This document shows, piece by piece, positions 43,297 through 52,746 of a stretch of 64,000 bases of DNA; the first letter of the stretch is position 1, and every line of letters starts with the position of its first letter. A program made the position numbers and the translations under genes. The stretch comes from Paenibacillus sp. 1011MAR3C5 (GTDB lineage: Bacteria > Bacillota > Bacilli > Paenibacillales > Paenibacillaceae): positions 372,001-436,000 of the forward strand of contig NZ_QZCF01000003.1 in NCBI RefSeq assembly GCF_003591485.1. Reading direction: 5' to 3'. The notes beneath the pieces are model-generated. The model worked only from the letters and a program-made list of their open reading frames with translations, ran no database searches and was not told where the DNA came from.

Positions 43297-43525
43297 CCGG
43301 GCGCGAAAAGTGTTATCGGTCGTGTGGCATACATTCGGCCATGAGCAGGCTGATTACGTTGCTGGCATGCATTTAATATGTCAACGGAGTCGCTATACAG
43401 AGCAGCAGGTGCGCGACGCTCTCAATGAGCTGGTTAAAACGGGATACCTACATCATAAGGATGGCCTTACTCGGGTGTTGTGGGCGTCGCCACTGGACCG
43501 AGAGAAGCATGAGGGGCGACGATGA
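43286..43525 (+). CDS. Winged-helix-like protein in the SOS operon (79 aa)
   Basis: ATG at 43286 overlaps yolD by 11 nt and has GAGGGTG upstream. MLSDRARKVLSVVWHTFGHE, YTEQQVRDALNELVKTGYLH has winged-helix character. Possible regulator; no family assigned. Confidence 0.65.
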   Translation: MLSDRARKVLSVVWHTFGHEQADYVAGMHLICQRSRYTEQQVRDALNELVKTGYLHHKDGLTRVLWASPLDREKHEGRR

Positions 43526-43567
43526 ACCATCTTGTCTCTTTAATGTGTAATGTGATAAAATGTAAAT

Positions 43568-43600
43568 GAGCCGAGGGAAAGCATCCCTGCGGCTCTTTTC
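43568..43600 (+). terminator. Terminator of the SOS operon
   Basis: GAGCCG-AGGGA-aagca-TCCCT-g-CGGCTC followed by TTTTCTTGTTC. Confidence 0.9.
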
Positions 43601-43747
43601 TTGTTCTATAACAGGTTATAAAACGTATTACGAATTGCCCACACCATACCCACATTGTTGTTAAAACTACAGCGAATTATGGTAAACTTAGGTGAACATA
43701 TAAATCGCCAAAAGCGTTGAATATACTGGTGAAGGGAACGGTTGCGA

Positions 43748-44065
43748 ATGGGTATGAACTATGAATTCAATTCGGTATGCAAATTCAAGTCGGAGCAGGA
43801 GTTATATGAATTGTTGGAATACGGAAAGGGCAAAATGGTAAAGAGCGGGTTCCGCGTCTATCCAACGGGCCAGAAGGTCATTGCTTATACGCCGAATAAT
43901 GAAGCCATTGCGATTGTGCGTATCTCGGCTTCGATTGCGGAAATTAATTTTCAGGGCGAAGAAGTGACGCAAGTGGAGATGGAACTGGTACGCAAGCTGA
44001 CGGATGAGGAAGCGCGGATCCAGACGGCTCTGGCGTACGAGATGTTTTTTGGAGAGCGGGGGTAA
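43748..44065 (+). CDS. Small conserved host protein, 5' end rebuilt by the prophage
   Basis: 105 aa: MGMNYEFNSVCKF..., GFRVYPTGQKVIAYTPNNEA, EEVTQVEMELVRKLTDEEAR. No firmly recognised family. Codons 1-5 and all upstream DNA are phage-derived; from codon 6 on the gene is host. GAAGGGAACGG precedes the ATG. Its stop lies 3 nt before uvsE, so the two are probably cotranscribed. Confidence 0.8.
   Translation: MGMNYEFNSVCKFKSEQELYELLEYGKGKMVKSGFRVYPTGQKVIAYTPNNEAIAIVRISASIAEINFQGEEVTQVEMELVRKLTDEEARIQTALAYEMFFGERG
43763..43787. repeat. attR core (25-bp direct repeat)
   Basis: Identical to 3588-3612; codons 6-13 of the rebuilt host gene. Confidence 0.92.
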
Positions 44066-44068
44066 TGT

Positions 44069-45091
44069 ATGATTGTCAGATTCGGCTTCGTGGCGATGAG
44101 CCTGCTGCTGGAGAACGCCTCCCCATCCCGGACGATGACGTACAAAACGTTGTCCAATCTGGATGATCGGGAAGCAGGCCTAAGGCGGCTTGAGCGTATT
44201 GCGGAGGAGAACCTGACGAGCACGCTGCGTATCTTGAAGCATAGCCATGCCCATGATATTGCGATGTATCGTTTTTCATCAAAACTGATTCCACTTGCTA
44301 CGCATGAAGATGTGGCGGATTGGGATGCCTATGCCCCATTGGCACCAGCCTTTCGTACTATTGGCGAGTATGTGAAGAAGACAGGCATGAGGGTGTCCTT
44401 TCACCCGGATCAGTTCTGTGTATTCAGTACACTGCGGCCGGAAGTTCTGGCGAAGTCGGAGCAGGATCTGGAGCATCATGTTCGTATGCTGGAGCTTATG
44501 GAGCTGGATGAGAGAAGCAAGTGCAATATCCACATCGGCGGAGCCTACGGCGACAAGGCCAGCTCTGGCGCAAGGTTCGTCGAGCAGTTCGGCGCATTGC
44601 CTGCGCGCATTAAAAACAGGGTTACGCTCGAGAACGACGATAAGACGTTTAACGTTATGGAAACCTTGACAGCTGCTGAGACGGCCGGTATCCCAATGGT
44701 GCTCGATATCCATCATCATGCCATCAATACGGGCGCCATCGAAGAGGACGAGCTTCATAACGGGCTGTGGCCTCGCATTTTGCGTACCTGGGAGCTGGAG
44801 CGCAAGCGTCTTGGTCTAGCCGAAGAAAGCGACCTGCCTCCGAAAATTCACGCATCCAGCCCGAAGAGCCTGTCCGATCCGAGAGGCCACGCCGATCATG
44901 TGGAGGCCGAGCCGCTGCTCCGGTTTCTGAAGGCAGCCGCGCGTAAGTGCTCGGCAGTCGATTGCATGCTGGAGGCGAAGAGCAAGGATGCCGCGCTGCT
45001 TCGGCTGATGGAGGATATGAAGGAGCTGGAGAAGAGAGGTGTAGGAGTCAAGGTCTTGGACGGAGCAAGCGTCGAGATTTCTCCTGATTAG
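44069..45091 (+). CDS. uvsE: UV DNA damage endonuclease UvsE
   Basis: 340 aa TIM-barrel metal enzyme: VRFGFVAMSLLLENASPSRT, ENLTSTLRILKHSHAHDIAM, FHPDQFCVFSTLRPEVL, NIHIGGAYGDKASSGARF, VTLENDDKTFNVMETLTA, VLDIHHHAIN and HADHVEAEP supply the His/Asp/Glu ligands. It nicks 5' of pyrimidine dimers and 6-4 products. Second gene of an operon whose promoter region is now phage DNA. Confidence 0.95.
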   Translation: MIVRFGFVAMSLLLENASPSRTMTYKTLSNLDDREAGLRRLERIAEENLTSTLRILKHSHAHDIAMYRFSSKLIPLATHEDVADWDAYAPLAPAFRTIGEYVKKTGMRVSFHPDQFCVFSTLRPEVLAKSEQDLEHHVRMLELMELDERSKCNIHIGGAYGDKASSGARFVEQFGALPARIKNRVTLENDDKTFNVMETLTAAETAGIPMVLDIHHHAINTGAIEEDELHNGLWPRILRTWELERKRLGLAEESDLPPKIHASSPKSLSDPRGHADHVEAEPLLRFLKAAARKCSAVDCMLEAKSKDAALLRLMEDMKELEKRGVGVKVLDGASVEISPD

Positions 45092-45093
45092 CT

Positions 45094-45912
45094 ATGGAAT
45101 GGATTTTACTTGTATTGCTCGGCGTCGTCGCAGCTATGTTCGGCAGCATTGTGGGACTGGGAGGCGGCATCATCATCGTGCCGGCGCTGCTGTATACGGC
45201 TCCAGCCCTGATAGGATCCCATATCGACCATGCGGTTGCGGTAGGGGTATCGCTGTCGGTGCTCATTGTGACAGCGCTTGCATCGACGATATCCTATGCC
45301 AAAAGAGGATTGGTCGATAAGCGAAGCGCATTGCTGTTCTTTGTGACAAGCGGGCCTGGCGCCCTGCTCGGAGCTGCCATTACCGGCAAGCTGCCTATGG
45401 GGGTATTCCAGCTCGGATTCGGTCTGTTCATGCTCGGCATGGCAGGCCTGCTGATTGCTCGCGATTATATGAAACCGTTTTCGAAAGAGTGGCCGATCAA
45501 GCGAGAGCTGGTTGATGCATCGGGCATACGCCACAGCTATAGCTATGGCGTGCTTCCGGCGCTGGCTATCGGATTTGGCGTAGGGCTTATATCCGGACTA
45601 TTCGGAATCGGAGGCGGGTCGCTGTTTGTGCCGCTTATGGTGCTCCTGTTCCGATTTCCGGCGCATGTCGCAACGGCTACCTCCATGTTTGTCATCTTTC
45701 TATCGTCTATATTGGGAAGCGGGATGCATGCTGCGCTTGGCGAGATGAACTGGCTGCTTGTGCTGGCTTTAGTGCCGGGTGCATGGATTGGAGGCAAGCT
45801 GGGCGCTTATATTGCCATGCGGATGAGCGGGAAGGGGCTGTTGTGGCTCCTGCGGGTAACGCTTATTGCGTTATCGATTCAGCTCATTTGGGAAGGGGTA
45901 GCTCATGTATAA
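45094..45912 (+). CDS. TauE/SafE-family sulfite/organic anion exporter
   Basis: 272 aa with about eight membrane segments and two GLGGG/GIGGGS motifs (IVGLGGGIIIVPALL, GLFGIGGGSLFVPLM). Substrate unknown. Starts 2 nt after the uvsE stop, so translationally coupled. Terminal hydrophobic end intact. Confidence 0.9.
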   Translation: MEWILLVLLGVVAAMFGSIVGLGGGIIIVPALLYTAPALIGSHIDHAVAVGVSLSVLIVTALASTISYAKRGLVDKRSALLFFVTSGPGALLGAAITGKLPMGVFQLGFGLFMLGMAGLLIARDYMKPFSKEWPIKRELVDASGIRHSYSYGVLPALAIGFGVGLISGLFGIGGGSLFVPLMVLLFRFPAHVATATSMFVIFLSSILGSGMHAALGEMNWLLVLALVPGAWIGGKLGAYIAMRMSGKGLLWLLRVTLIALSIQLIWEGVAHV

Positions 45913-46042
45913 ATCCCGACATGCAGAAATGCAGGCGAAACGCAGCACGGGCTCCATACGTATTAAATATGATAGATGTGTTGCTGAAAATCCTATAACG
46001 CACCAGGGTTGACCAAATAATCGGCAAGGAGTGTGATACGGA

Positions 46043-46897
46043 GTGACGGAAGGGAACAACGCCTTCGTGGTTGGCGGCAAAAGCTTCACGGCTGTTGCCA
46101 TCAACTGTGCGGCGAAGGCCGGGGAATGGATCATGACGAAGCTGGGCAACTACGCCAGCCTTGAAATCAAATATTCAGAGCATGACCTTGTCACCGAAGT
46201 GGACAAGGGTTCGGAGCGGCTCATCCGGAAGCTGATCGGCACGCACTTCCCCCATCATTCGTTTCTGGGGGAGGAAGGCTGCGAGCCTGGACCGGAGGCT
46301 TCTGCAAAGGCGCTGGAGGAAGTCAGCGATTCGGAATACCTATGGATCGTAGACCCGATTGACGGCACAACGAACTTTGTGCACGGATTTCCGTTCTTCT
46401 GCGTGTCCATCGCGCTTGCTTATCAGGGAGAAGTTATTGTTGGCGTCGTCTATGATCCTGTGAGGGATGAGCTGTTCGTCGCCGAGAAGGGCAAGGGAGC
46501 CTATGTGCATGGCAGACGCATGCAGGTGTCGACTGACCGGACGCTGAAGGAGAGCTTGATTGCAACCGGATTCCCTGCGGACCGGAATGATGCGCTGCCC
46601 ATTAATTTGCGGGGAATCAGTGAGCTTGCTCCGCAAGTGCGCAACCTGAGACTCGCGGGATCGGCTGCGCTGCATCTCGCATATGTTGCTGCGGGGCGGC
46701 TAAGCGGATTCTGGGAAATCGGCCTGAATAGCTGGGATATGGCTGCAGGCGCGCTGCTTATTCAAGAGTCGGGCGGGCTTGTGACCAATACGAAAGGCGA
46801 TTCCTATTCGCTTGGCGTGCGCAACGTTGTGGCGAGCAACGGCCACTTGCATGAAGAGCTGCTGACAGCATTGGTTAGGGCGGAAGCGACAGGGTAA
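46043..46897 (+). CDS. Inositol monophosphatase family protein
   Basis: 284 aa. Metal motifs GEEG, WIVDPIDGTTNFVHG and SWDMAAGALLIQESG are typical for Mg-dependent phosphatases (IMPase/FBPase/CysQ-like). Substrate not decided. GTG start with AAGGAG about 11 nt upstream. Confidence 0.9.
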   Translation: MTEGNNAFVVGGKSFTAVAINCAAKAGEWIMTKLGNYASLEIKYSEHDLVTEVDKGSERLIRKLIGTHFPHHSFLGEEGCEPGPEASAKALEEVSDSEYLWIVDPIDGTTNFVHGFPFFCVSIALAYQGEVIVGVVYDPVRDELFVAEKGKGAYVHGRRMQVSTDRTLKESLIATGFPADRNDALPINLRGISELAPQVRNLRLAGSAALHLAYVAAGRLSGFWEIGLNSWDMAAGALLIQESGGLVTNTKGDSYSLGVRNVVASNGHLHEELLTALVRAEATG

Positions 46898-46931
46898 GGA
46901 TGATCCAAGGATAGAACAGGGGGCAGGAGAG

Positions 46932-48098
46932 ATGAACACGCAATGGATCAAGCTTGGGGCTGCAGCGATGACGCTGGCGATTGTGATAGCGGGATGCAGC
47001 CGTTCGGACGCGCCGTCTGAGGAGAACGGGCCATCGCCATCTGCTGCTGCGGAGCAACCATCGTCAGGCGACTCCAACGGTGAAAAACCTGCGCCATCCG
47101 AACCGGCAGGAGAACCTTCGTCCCCAGCAGCCTACAATGGCACGGTCAGCGCGGGCTTGCGCATTCCGTGGTCGATTGCCTTTCACGGGAATGAGATCTA
47201 TTTGAGCGAGCGGGAAGGAAACATCGTGCATATTAAGGACAGCGATATCGACCGTCAGACGGTCCGCCTGGGCAAGGCTGTCCACCACGATGGCGAGGGC
47301 GGATTTCTGGGCTTGTTGCTGGCACCGGATTTTCAAGAGTCCGGACTAGCCTATGCCTATCATACTTATCGCGGACCCGGAGGGACGCTGAACCGTGTCG
47401 TTCTGTTGAAGAAGGAAGGATCGGAATGGGCCGAGGAGCGTGCGCTGCTGGAAGACATTCCTGGCGACCTGTATCATAATGGGGGACGGATGGCTTATGG
47501 TCCCGACGGCATGCTCTACGTAACGACGGGTGACGCACAGGAGCAGGCGTTATCACAGAACAGGGACAGCCTTGCGGGGAAAATATTGCGCATGACGCTA
47601 GATGGCGCCGTGCCGGAGGATAATCCGATTCCAGGCTCGTATGTCTATTCATACGGCCATCGCAATCCGCAAGGATTGGCGTGGACGGAGGATGGCGTCA
47701 TGTACAGCACGGAGCACGGACCGTCGGGAAGGCCCGGCGGCCATGACGAGATTAACCGGATTGAACCGACTGGCAACTACGGATGGCCGGTCGTCATTGG
47801 CGATGACAATCGAGACGGCATGATAGCGCCGCTCTATCATACAGGCGACGAAGCGATCGCGCCTTCCGGCACGATCATCGATGATCAAGGGAGACTGCTC
47901 ATAGCAGGACTGCGCGGCGAAGCGATCTATCGCTATACGCCTGAGAGCGGCGAGCTGGAAACCCTTCATGAGGGCGAAGGCCGAATACGCGACCTGGTGC
48001 TGAGGGACGGGACTCTTTATTTCATAACGAATAACCGTGACGGACGAGGTGCGCCTTCCAGCACGGATGACCGCCTTATCGCTATACCATATGAATAA
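46932..48098 (+). CDS. PQQ-type sugar dehydrogenase lipoprotein
   Basis: 388 aa. Lipobox AIVIAGC with C22, a Ser/Pro/Glu-rich linker (25-68), then a beta-propeller typical of glucose/sorbosone dehydrogenases: GGFLGLLLAPDF, NGGRMAYGPDGMLYVTTGD, YSYGHRNPQGLAW, STEHGPSGRPGGHDEINRI. Membrane-anchored outside the cell. PQQ dependence is from family knowledge. Confidence 0.92.
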   Translation: MNTQWIKLGAAAMTLAIVIAGCSRSDAPSEENGPSPSAAAEQPSSGDSNGEKPAPSEPAGEPSSPAAYNGTVSAGLRIPWSIAFHGNEIYLSEREGNIVHIKDSDIDRQTVRLGKAVHHDGEGGFLGLLLAPDFQESGLAYAYHTYRGPGGTLNRVVLLKKEGSEWAEERALLEDIPGDLYHNGGRMAYGPDGMLYVTTGDAQEQALSQNRDSLAGKILRMTLDGAVPEDNPIPGSYVYSYGHRNPQGLAWTEDGVMYSTEHGPSGRPGGHDEINRIEPTGNYGWPVVIGDDNRDGMIAPLYHTGDEAIAPSGTIIDDQGRLLIAGLRGEAIYRYTPESGELETLHEGEGRIRDLVLRDGTLYFITNNRDGRGAPSSTDDRLIAIPYE

Positions 48099-48114
48099 TG
48101 AGATCGTCATAGAT

Positions 48115-48157
48115 AAGGGAGGCAAAGCCGCTATTCGCGGACTTGCCTCCCTTTTGT
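48115..48157. terminator. Bidirectional terminator
   Basis: AAGGGAGGCAA / TTGCCTCCCTT stem followed by TTGTCG; convergent genes end on both sides. Confidence 0.85.
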
Positions 48158-48166
48158 CGTGGCGTA

Positions 48167-48655
48167 TTACACCTCAATCATTTTGTACATGAAAATATCA
48201 TCGACGTAACGACCGTTCATGTGGAATTCCTCAACCAGCTTGCCCTGTACTTGAAATCCGCATTTCTCATAGAAAGCAATGGCAGACGCGTTCGTTGAGA
48301 GAACGCGGAGCGACAGCTTGCGTTTGCCGTTACGCTTCGCCCAGTCATATGCGGCATTAAGCAGCAGTCTCCCGGCACCGATGCCTCTGAACCGGGAATC
48401 GACGCCAATGGCCAGCTCGATGACATGCTTGTTCGATTCCAGCTTGGTCGGTTGCTTCAGGCTCACATAGCCGCATAGCTGGCCATCGCATATCGCGACA
48501 ATCTCGGAGCCTGGCGAATGATATTGTGCGTATTCCTCCGCGCTGTCCCAGTGAATCGGGGCAGGGGATGTGTCGTCGTTCCAGAGCCCGTTGTTCAGCT
48601 CCGCAAGCGCAGCGAAATCGCCGGCTTCCGATAAGCGGGTGGTGACATTCATGAT
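48167..48655 (-). CDS. GNAT acetyltransferase
   Basis: 162 aa. Acetyl-CoA loop VDSRFRGIGAGRLLLNAAYD, then LRVLSTNASAIAFYEKCGFQ and RYVDDIFMYK. RimI/PAT-like; target unknown. ATG at 48655 with GAGAGGAG upstream. Confidence 0.88.
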   Translation of the reverse strand: MMNVTTRLSEAGDFAALAELNNGLWNDDTSPAPIHWDSAEEYAQYHSPGSEIVAICDGQLCGYVSLKQPTKLESNKHVIELAIGVDSRFRGIGAGRLLLNAAYDWAKRNGKRKLSLRVLSTNASAIAFYEKCGFQVQGKLVEEFHMNGRYVDDIFMYKMIEV

Positions 48656-48682
48656 GTGTGCAGCTCCTCTCTTATAGTATAA

Positions 48683-48848
48683 GTTCAAAAAGTCCGGTTT
48701 TCAGCATCGAGAAGATTGGATGAAGCTAGGAAATGAGGAGCGGAGCGTAGTAGAAGCTACGTGAGCACCGGAAGTTCCAGCTGAATTCAATATTCGATGT
48801 CGAGTAGGCTTCCCGTCTGCTTCGTGATCAAAAGTGGACTTTTTGAAC
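48683..48848. repeat. 166-bp inverted-repeat (MITE-like) element
   Basis: Perfect 13-bp terminal inverted repeats (GTTCAAAAAGTCC / GGACTTTTTGAAC) around a 140-bp interior with no gene. CTCTTATAG occurs at 48669-48677, 48852-48860 and 48876-48884, giving candidate target duplications. The third copy contains the hemL stop codon. Confidence 0.75.
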
Positions 48849-48878
48849 AACCTCTTATAGTGTGAGTTGAACAACCTC

Positions 48879-50189
48879 TTATAGGGATGCCATGGCGTGA
48901 TTCGCCGCTTCAATCGTAGTTTCAATGTCCGCATCCGTATGAGCGGTCGTCAAGAACCAGGCCTCGTATTTGGAAGGGGCGAGATTGATGCCCTGATCCA
49001 GCATGAGGCGGAAGAACTTGCCGAATCTCTCGCCGTCGGTATCCTGCGCTTCGTCGTAATTCGTAACGGGATGATCGCAGAAGTGGGCGGAGAAGGAGCC
49101 TCTAATCCCATTGACCGTAAGCGGGATGCCATTCTTCTTGGCTGCGGCAAGAAGGCCCTCGGAGAGCTTCGAAGCGAGTCCTTCCATCCGGTCGTAAATG
49201 CCCGGCTCCTGCAATACTTCCAGGCAAGCGATGCCTGCTGCGATGGAAGCCGGATTGCCCGCCATCGTGCCCGCCTGGTAAGCAGGGCCAAGCGGAGCAA
49301 CCTGCTCCATAATGTGGCGGCGTCCGCCATACGCGCCAATCGGCAGCCCGCCGCCGATGATTTTGCCCAGCGCCGTCAAGTCCGGCTCGATCGCCGCATG
49401 GTCGGGAAATGCCTGATAGGTCTGTGATGAACCATAGTGGAAGCGGAATGCGCTGATGACCTCGTCATAGATGACCAGCGCGCCAGCCTCGCGAGTCAGC
49501 TTGCATAGGCCCTCCAGGAAGCCCTCATGCGGCATGACCATGCCGAAGTTGCCGACAATCGGCTCGACCATGACTGCTGCCGTATCGTCCCCCCAGCGCT
49601 GGAGCGCCTCTTCAAGCGCAGCCAGATCGTTGAAGGGTACTGTGATGACTTCATGGGCGATGCTGGCCGGGATGCCTGCGCTGTCTGGAATGCCGAGCGT
49701 GGAAGGTCCCGAACCTGCGGCTACCAGGACGAGGTCGGAATGGCCGTGGTAGCAGCCGGCGAATTTAATGATTTTGTTGCGTTTGGTATAAGCTCTGGCT
49801 ACGCGAATCGTCGTCATAACGGCCTCCGTGCCGGAGTTCACGAAGCGGACCTTGTCCATCGACGGGATGGCTTCCTTCAGCATGCGGGCCAGTTTAATCT
49901 CCAGCTCCGTCGGCGTGCCGTACAGCGTGCCGTTCTGCGCGGCGCGTACGATAGCTTCTGTAATGTGGGGATGGGCATGACCCGTAATGATCGGACCGTA
50001 AGCTGCCAAATAATCAATATAGCGATTGTCATCAACATCCCAGAAATAAGCGCCTTCAGCACGCTTCATGAATACGGGAGCGCCTCCGCCTACGGCCTTG
50101 AATGAACGGGAGGGGCTGTTCACGCCTCCTACAATATGCTGCAGAGCCTCTTGATAGAGAGACTCGGATGTGGGTCTATGCTTCGACAT
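48879..50189 (-). CDS. hemL: Glutamate-1-semialdehyde 2,1-aminomutase
   Basis: 436 aa PLP enzyme of the C5 heme pathway. [50 protein letters not shown], and PLP lysine K276 in [16 protein letters not shown] at 50189 has AAAGGAA 9 nt upstream. Stop lies inside a repeat flanking the MITE-like element. Confidence 0.95.
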   Translation of the reverse strand: MSKHRPTSESLYQEALQHIVGGVNSPSRSFKAVGGGAPVFMKRAEGAYFWDVDDNRYIDYLAAYGPIITGHAHPHITEAIVRAAQNGTLYGTPTELEIKLARMLKEAIPSMDKVRFVNSGTEAVMTTIRVARAYTKRNKIIKFAGCYHGHSDLVLVAAGSGPSTLGIPDSAGIPASIAHEVITVPFNDLAALEEALQRWGDDTAAVMVEPIVGNFGMVMPHEGFLEGLCKLTREAGALVIYDEVISAFRFHYGSSQTYQAFPDHAAIEPDLTALGKIIGGGLPIGAYGGRRHIMEQVAPLGPAYQAGTMAGNPASIAAGIACLEVLQEPGIYDRMEGLASKLSEGLLAAAKKNGIPLTVNGIRGSFSAHFCDHPVTNYDEAQDTDGERFGKFFRLMLDQGINLAPSKYEAWFLTTAHTDADIETTIEAANHAMASL

Positions 50190-50330
50190 GTGGTTCATTC
50201 CTTTCTATTCATGCAAGCTTAGCTATCTATTACATGTGAAACGACGGGTCCTGCGAGTCTGCATCGTGCTATCATTCATCCCCGTGTCCGCTCGTCCAAC
50301 TTCATTAGTGTAACCGAATCGGGGAAAGAG

Positions 50331-50355
50331 AAAAAGAGCACGAGATGTGCTCTTT
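50331..50355 (-). terminator. Terminator of the LCP gene
   Basis: AAAGAGCAC-loop-GTGCTCTTT; minus strand continues TTCTCTTTCC. Confidence 0.85.
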
Positions 50356-50372
50356 CACCAAGGGCTTATACG

Positions 50373-51452
50373 TTAGCTGCGGCTTCCCGTGCTGCCCGAC
50401 ACGCCTCCGCTGCTTGCCGAGCCGCTGGAATTGCCGCCATTCGCATCAGGCGTCTCCGATGGCACCGGTATCGTCTCGTCGGTCGATAGAATCTCCTGGA
50501 CGTAGCCGCGAAGGGCATCCGCATCTCGAATGCCAATGACGGAGGCGCCGCCGACGGTTTTCTCTTCCACTAGCTCCATAGGCGGGATTTGCGCTGAGCC
50601 GCCGACATGGCTGTCAACGCCAAGCTGTCCAAGCTTGAGCATATCGGTGACGCTGAGGTTCGTCTCGATATAAGGCGAGACGCTCTCCAGGATTTCCTTC
50701 ATCCGAATGAGGTTCCAAGTGGACTGAAGCTCCTTGGCGACAGCCTTCAGGAAATTACGCTGCCGCTCTGTCCGCGTATAGTCGCTCATGGCGTCGTGAC
50801 GGAAGCGGACGTATTGGAGCGCCTTATCTCCATCAAGCAGCTGGTAGCCTTTTTTCAGATTAATATCGTAGCGGTTTTTGTCCGCATTGTCTGTGTAGCG
50901 CATGTCCTTCTCAACCTCGAAGTAGATGCCGCCGATCGTGTCGATGAGCGACTTGAACCCTTCAAAGTCGGTGTAGACAAAATATTGAATTTCAAGTCCG
51001 AGCAGTTCGCCGACGGTCTTCATCGCAAGCGACGGTCCGCCTATCGTAATGGCGGAATTAATCCGGCCGCGGTAGCCTTCAATTTCACCGTACGTATCCC
51101 GCAGGACGGAGAATAGATGGGCTTTTTTTGTAACGGGATCGAAGGATGCGACAAGTATGGAATCGGAGCGGGCGATTTCGCCTTCTTGGGCATCGCGTGC
51201 ATCTCCGCCCAGCAGCATGATGTTGACGCGCTCTTTGCCTTCCCATTTTGGAATCTCAACCGTTTTGTCCGGCTCTATATCCTTGAATATCGAGTCTTCC
51301 GGCTTCTTCTGGAAGCTGTCCAGCTCCTTGATGATACCGGCGCCCCATACAGCAACTCCTGCCAGAATGAGCACCACAACGACCGAGAGACTTATCCATA
51401 CCCATTTCCATTTATTTTTGTTTTTGTTTTTGCTGCTTGACCGAGTACGCAT
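50373..51452 (-). CDS. LytR-CpsA-Psr (LCP) family wall polymer ligase
   Basis: 359 aa. Membrane anchor (WVWISLSVVVVLILAGVAVW), LCP core with LLGGDARD, RSDSILVASFD, LFSVLRDTYGEIEG, YDINLKKGYQLLDGDKALQY, VRFRHDAMSDYTRTERQRNF. Attaches teichoic acids or polysaccharide to peptidoglycan. C-terminus Ser/Gly-rich. Confidence 0.93.
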   Translation of the reverse strand: MRTRSSSKNKNKNKWKWVWISLSVVVVLILAGVAVWGAGIIKELDSFQKKPEDSIFKDIEPDKTVEIPKWEGKERVNIMLLGGDARDAQEGEIARSDSILVASFDPVTKKAHLFSVLRDTYGEIEGYRGRINSAITIGGPSLAMKTVGELLGLEIQYFVYTDFEGFKSLIDTIGGIYFEVEKDMRYTDNADKNRYDINLKKGYQLLDGDKALQYVRFRHDAMSDYTRTERQRNFLKAVAKELQSTWNLIRMKEILESVSPYIETNLSVTDMLKLGQLGVDSHVGGSAQIPPMELVEEKTVGGASVIGIRDADALRGYVQEILSTDETIPVPSETPDANGGNSSGSASSGGVSGSTGSRS

Positions 51453-51717
51453 TGCGTTCGTGGGTCTCCTTTCACTATACGCCGATTAGAATTGTTCCGT
51501 ATCCGATGTTGTCCGCCTGTATGAATGGAACATATCCGCACCCTGATGGAATGGATGGATCGGTTCTGCACAGTTTACGCATCGAGATAACTGATGTATG
51601 ATTACATATCATAAAATTATAAAGCTCAGGACCAACCTGATGCAAGTTTTATCAAATAGGGAACAATATAGTCGCTATTTCCCAGGAAATGTCGAAGCGA
51701 GAGGAGCTGTTAACAGT

Positions 51718-52746
51718 ATGCTGGCGATAGACGTCAAGGATCTGCGCAAAGATTTTCGCGTGCAAAAAAACCGCGAAGGCTTGTCTGGCGCGCTCAAAGA
51801 TCTGTTTAAACGTGAGTATAGAGAAGTAAGGGCAGTCAAGGATATTTCTTTCCAGATTCCGCAGGGCGAGATATGCGGCTACATAGGGGAGAACGGGGCA
51901 GGCAAGTCGACGACGATCAAGATGCTTACCGGCATTCTCGTCCCGACGGCAGGCGAGCTGAAGGTGAACGGCTATGTGCCCTATAGGGATCGCGAAAAGT
52001 TCGTTAACGGCATTGGAGTCGTATTCGGCCAACGCTCGCAGCTTTGGTGGGATATTGGCGTCATTGAGTCATTTCAGCTGCTCCGCAAGGTATACAGAGT
52101 GCCAGAGGCTGACTTCCGCAGACGGCTCGATAATCTGGTGGAACGGCTGCAGCTCGGTGATCTGCTGAACCGTCCTGTCCGCAAGCTGAGTCTCGGTCAG
52201 CGGATGCGCTGCGAGCTTGTAGCGTCGCTGTTGCATAATCCTTCTATTCTGTTTCTGGACGAGCCGACGATCGGTCTCGATATCGTAGTGAAGACGGAGA
52301 TTAGGGATTTCCTGATGCAGATGAATAAAGAGGAAGGCACGACCATTCTGCTGACCACCCACGACTTGCAGGATATTGAAGCGTTATGCTCCCGAGTCAT
52401 TATGCTGGACGACGGCCGCGTCATCTATGACGGCGGATTGAACGAGCTAAAGACGAAGTGGAGCAAAGGGCGGGAGATTCAGTTCCAATTCGCCAATCAG
52501 ACGCCAATCGCGAAGCTGAAGCAATTGACGGAGGGCATCAACGTGGGCTGGACCATCGAAAACGATGTAACGGCCAAGCTGTTCGTTCCGCATGAAGTAA
52601 GCGTGTCGGATGCGATGGCAAGAGTTGTCGGAGGAGCCGATATTCGCGATATTAAAATTTTCGAGACGAATACGGATGAAATTGTCAGAGGCATCTATCA
52701 ATCGGGCTCGGCGGATGTCGCCAAGAAGGAAGTCGCAACGTCATGA
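51718..52746 (+). CDS. ABC transporter ATP-binding protein (ABC-2 exporter)
   Basis: 342 aa. Walker A YIGENGAGKST, signature KLSLGQRMRCELV, Walker B LFLDEPTIGLD, switch H in LLTTHDLQDIE. ATG at 51718 with GAGAGGAG upstream; the frame extends to 51598 without a site. Overlaps the permease gene by 4 nt. Confidence 0.93.
   Translation: MLAIDVKDLRKDFRVQKNREGLSGALKDLFKREYREVRAVKDISFQIPQGEICGYIGENGAGKSTTIKMLTGILVPTAGELKVNGYVPYRDREKFVNGIGVVFGQRSQLWWDIGVIESFQLLRKVYRVPEADFRRRLDNLVERLQLGDLLNRPVRKLSLGQRMRCELVASLLHNPSILFLDEPTIGLDIVVKTEIRDFLMQMNKEEGTTILLTTHDLQDIEALCSRVIMLDDGRVIYDGGLNELKTKWSKGREIQFQFANQTPIAKLKQLTEGINVGWTIENDVTAKLFVPHEVSVSDAMARVVGGADIRDIKIFETNTDEIVRGIYQSGSADVAKKEVATS

Larger units (their letters stand above)
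3588..43787. mobile_element. Complete siphovirus-type prophage (~40.2 kb)
   Basis: Bounded by a 25-bp perfect direct repeat (attL 3588-3612, attR 43763-43787). Integrase lies beside attL. Gene order is canonical: lysogeny, recombination, replication, accessory, late activator, HK97-type packaging/head, tail, fibre, lysis, then right-end cargo. All structural genes appear intact, so it is plausibly inducible. Codon use and base composition are more AT-rich than the GC-richer host flanks. Confidence 0.95.
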
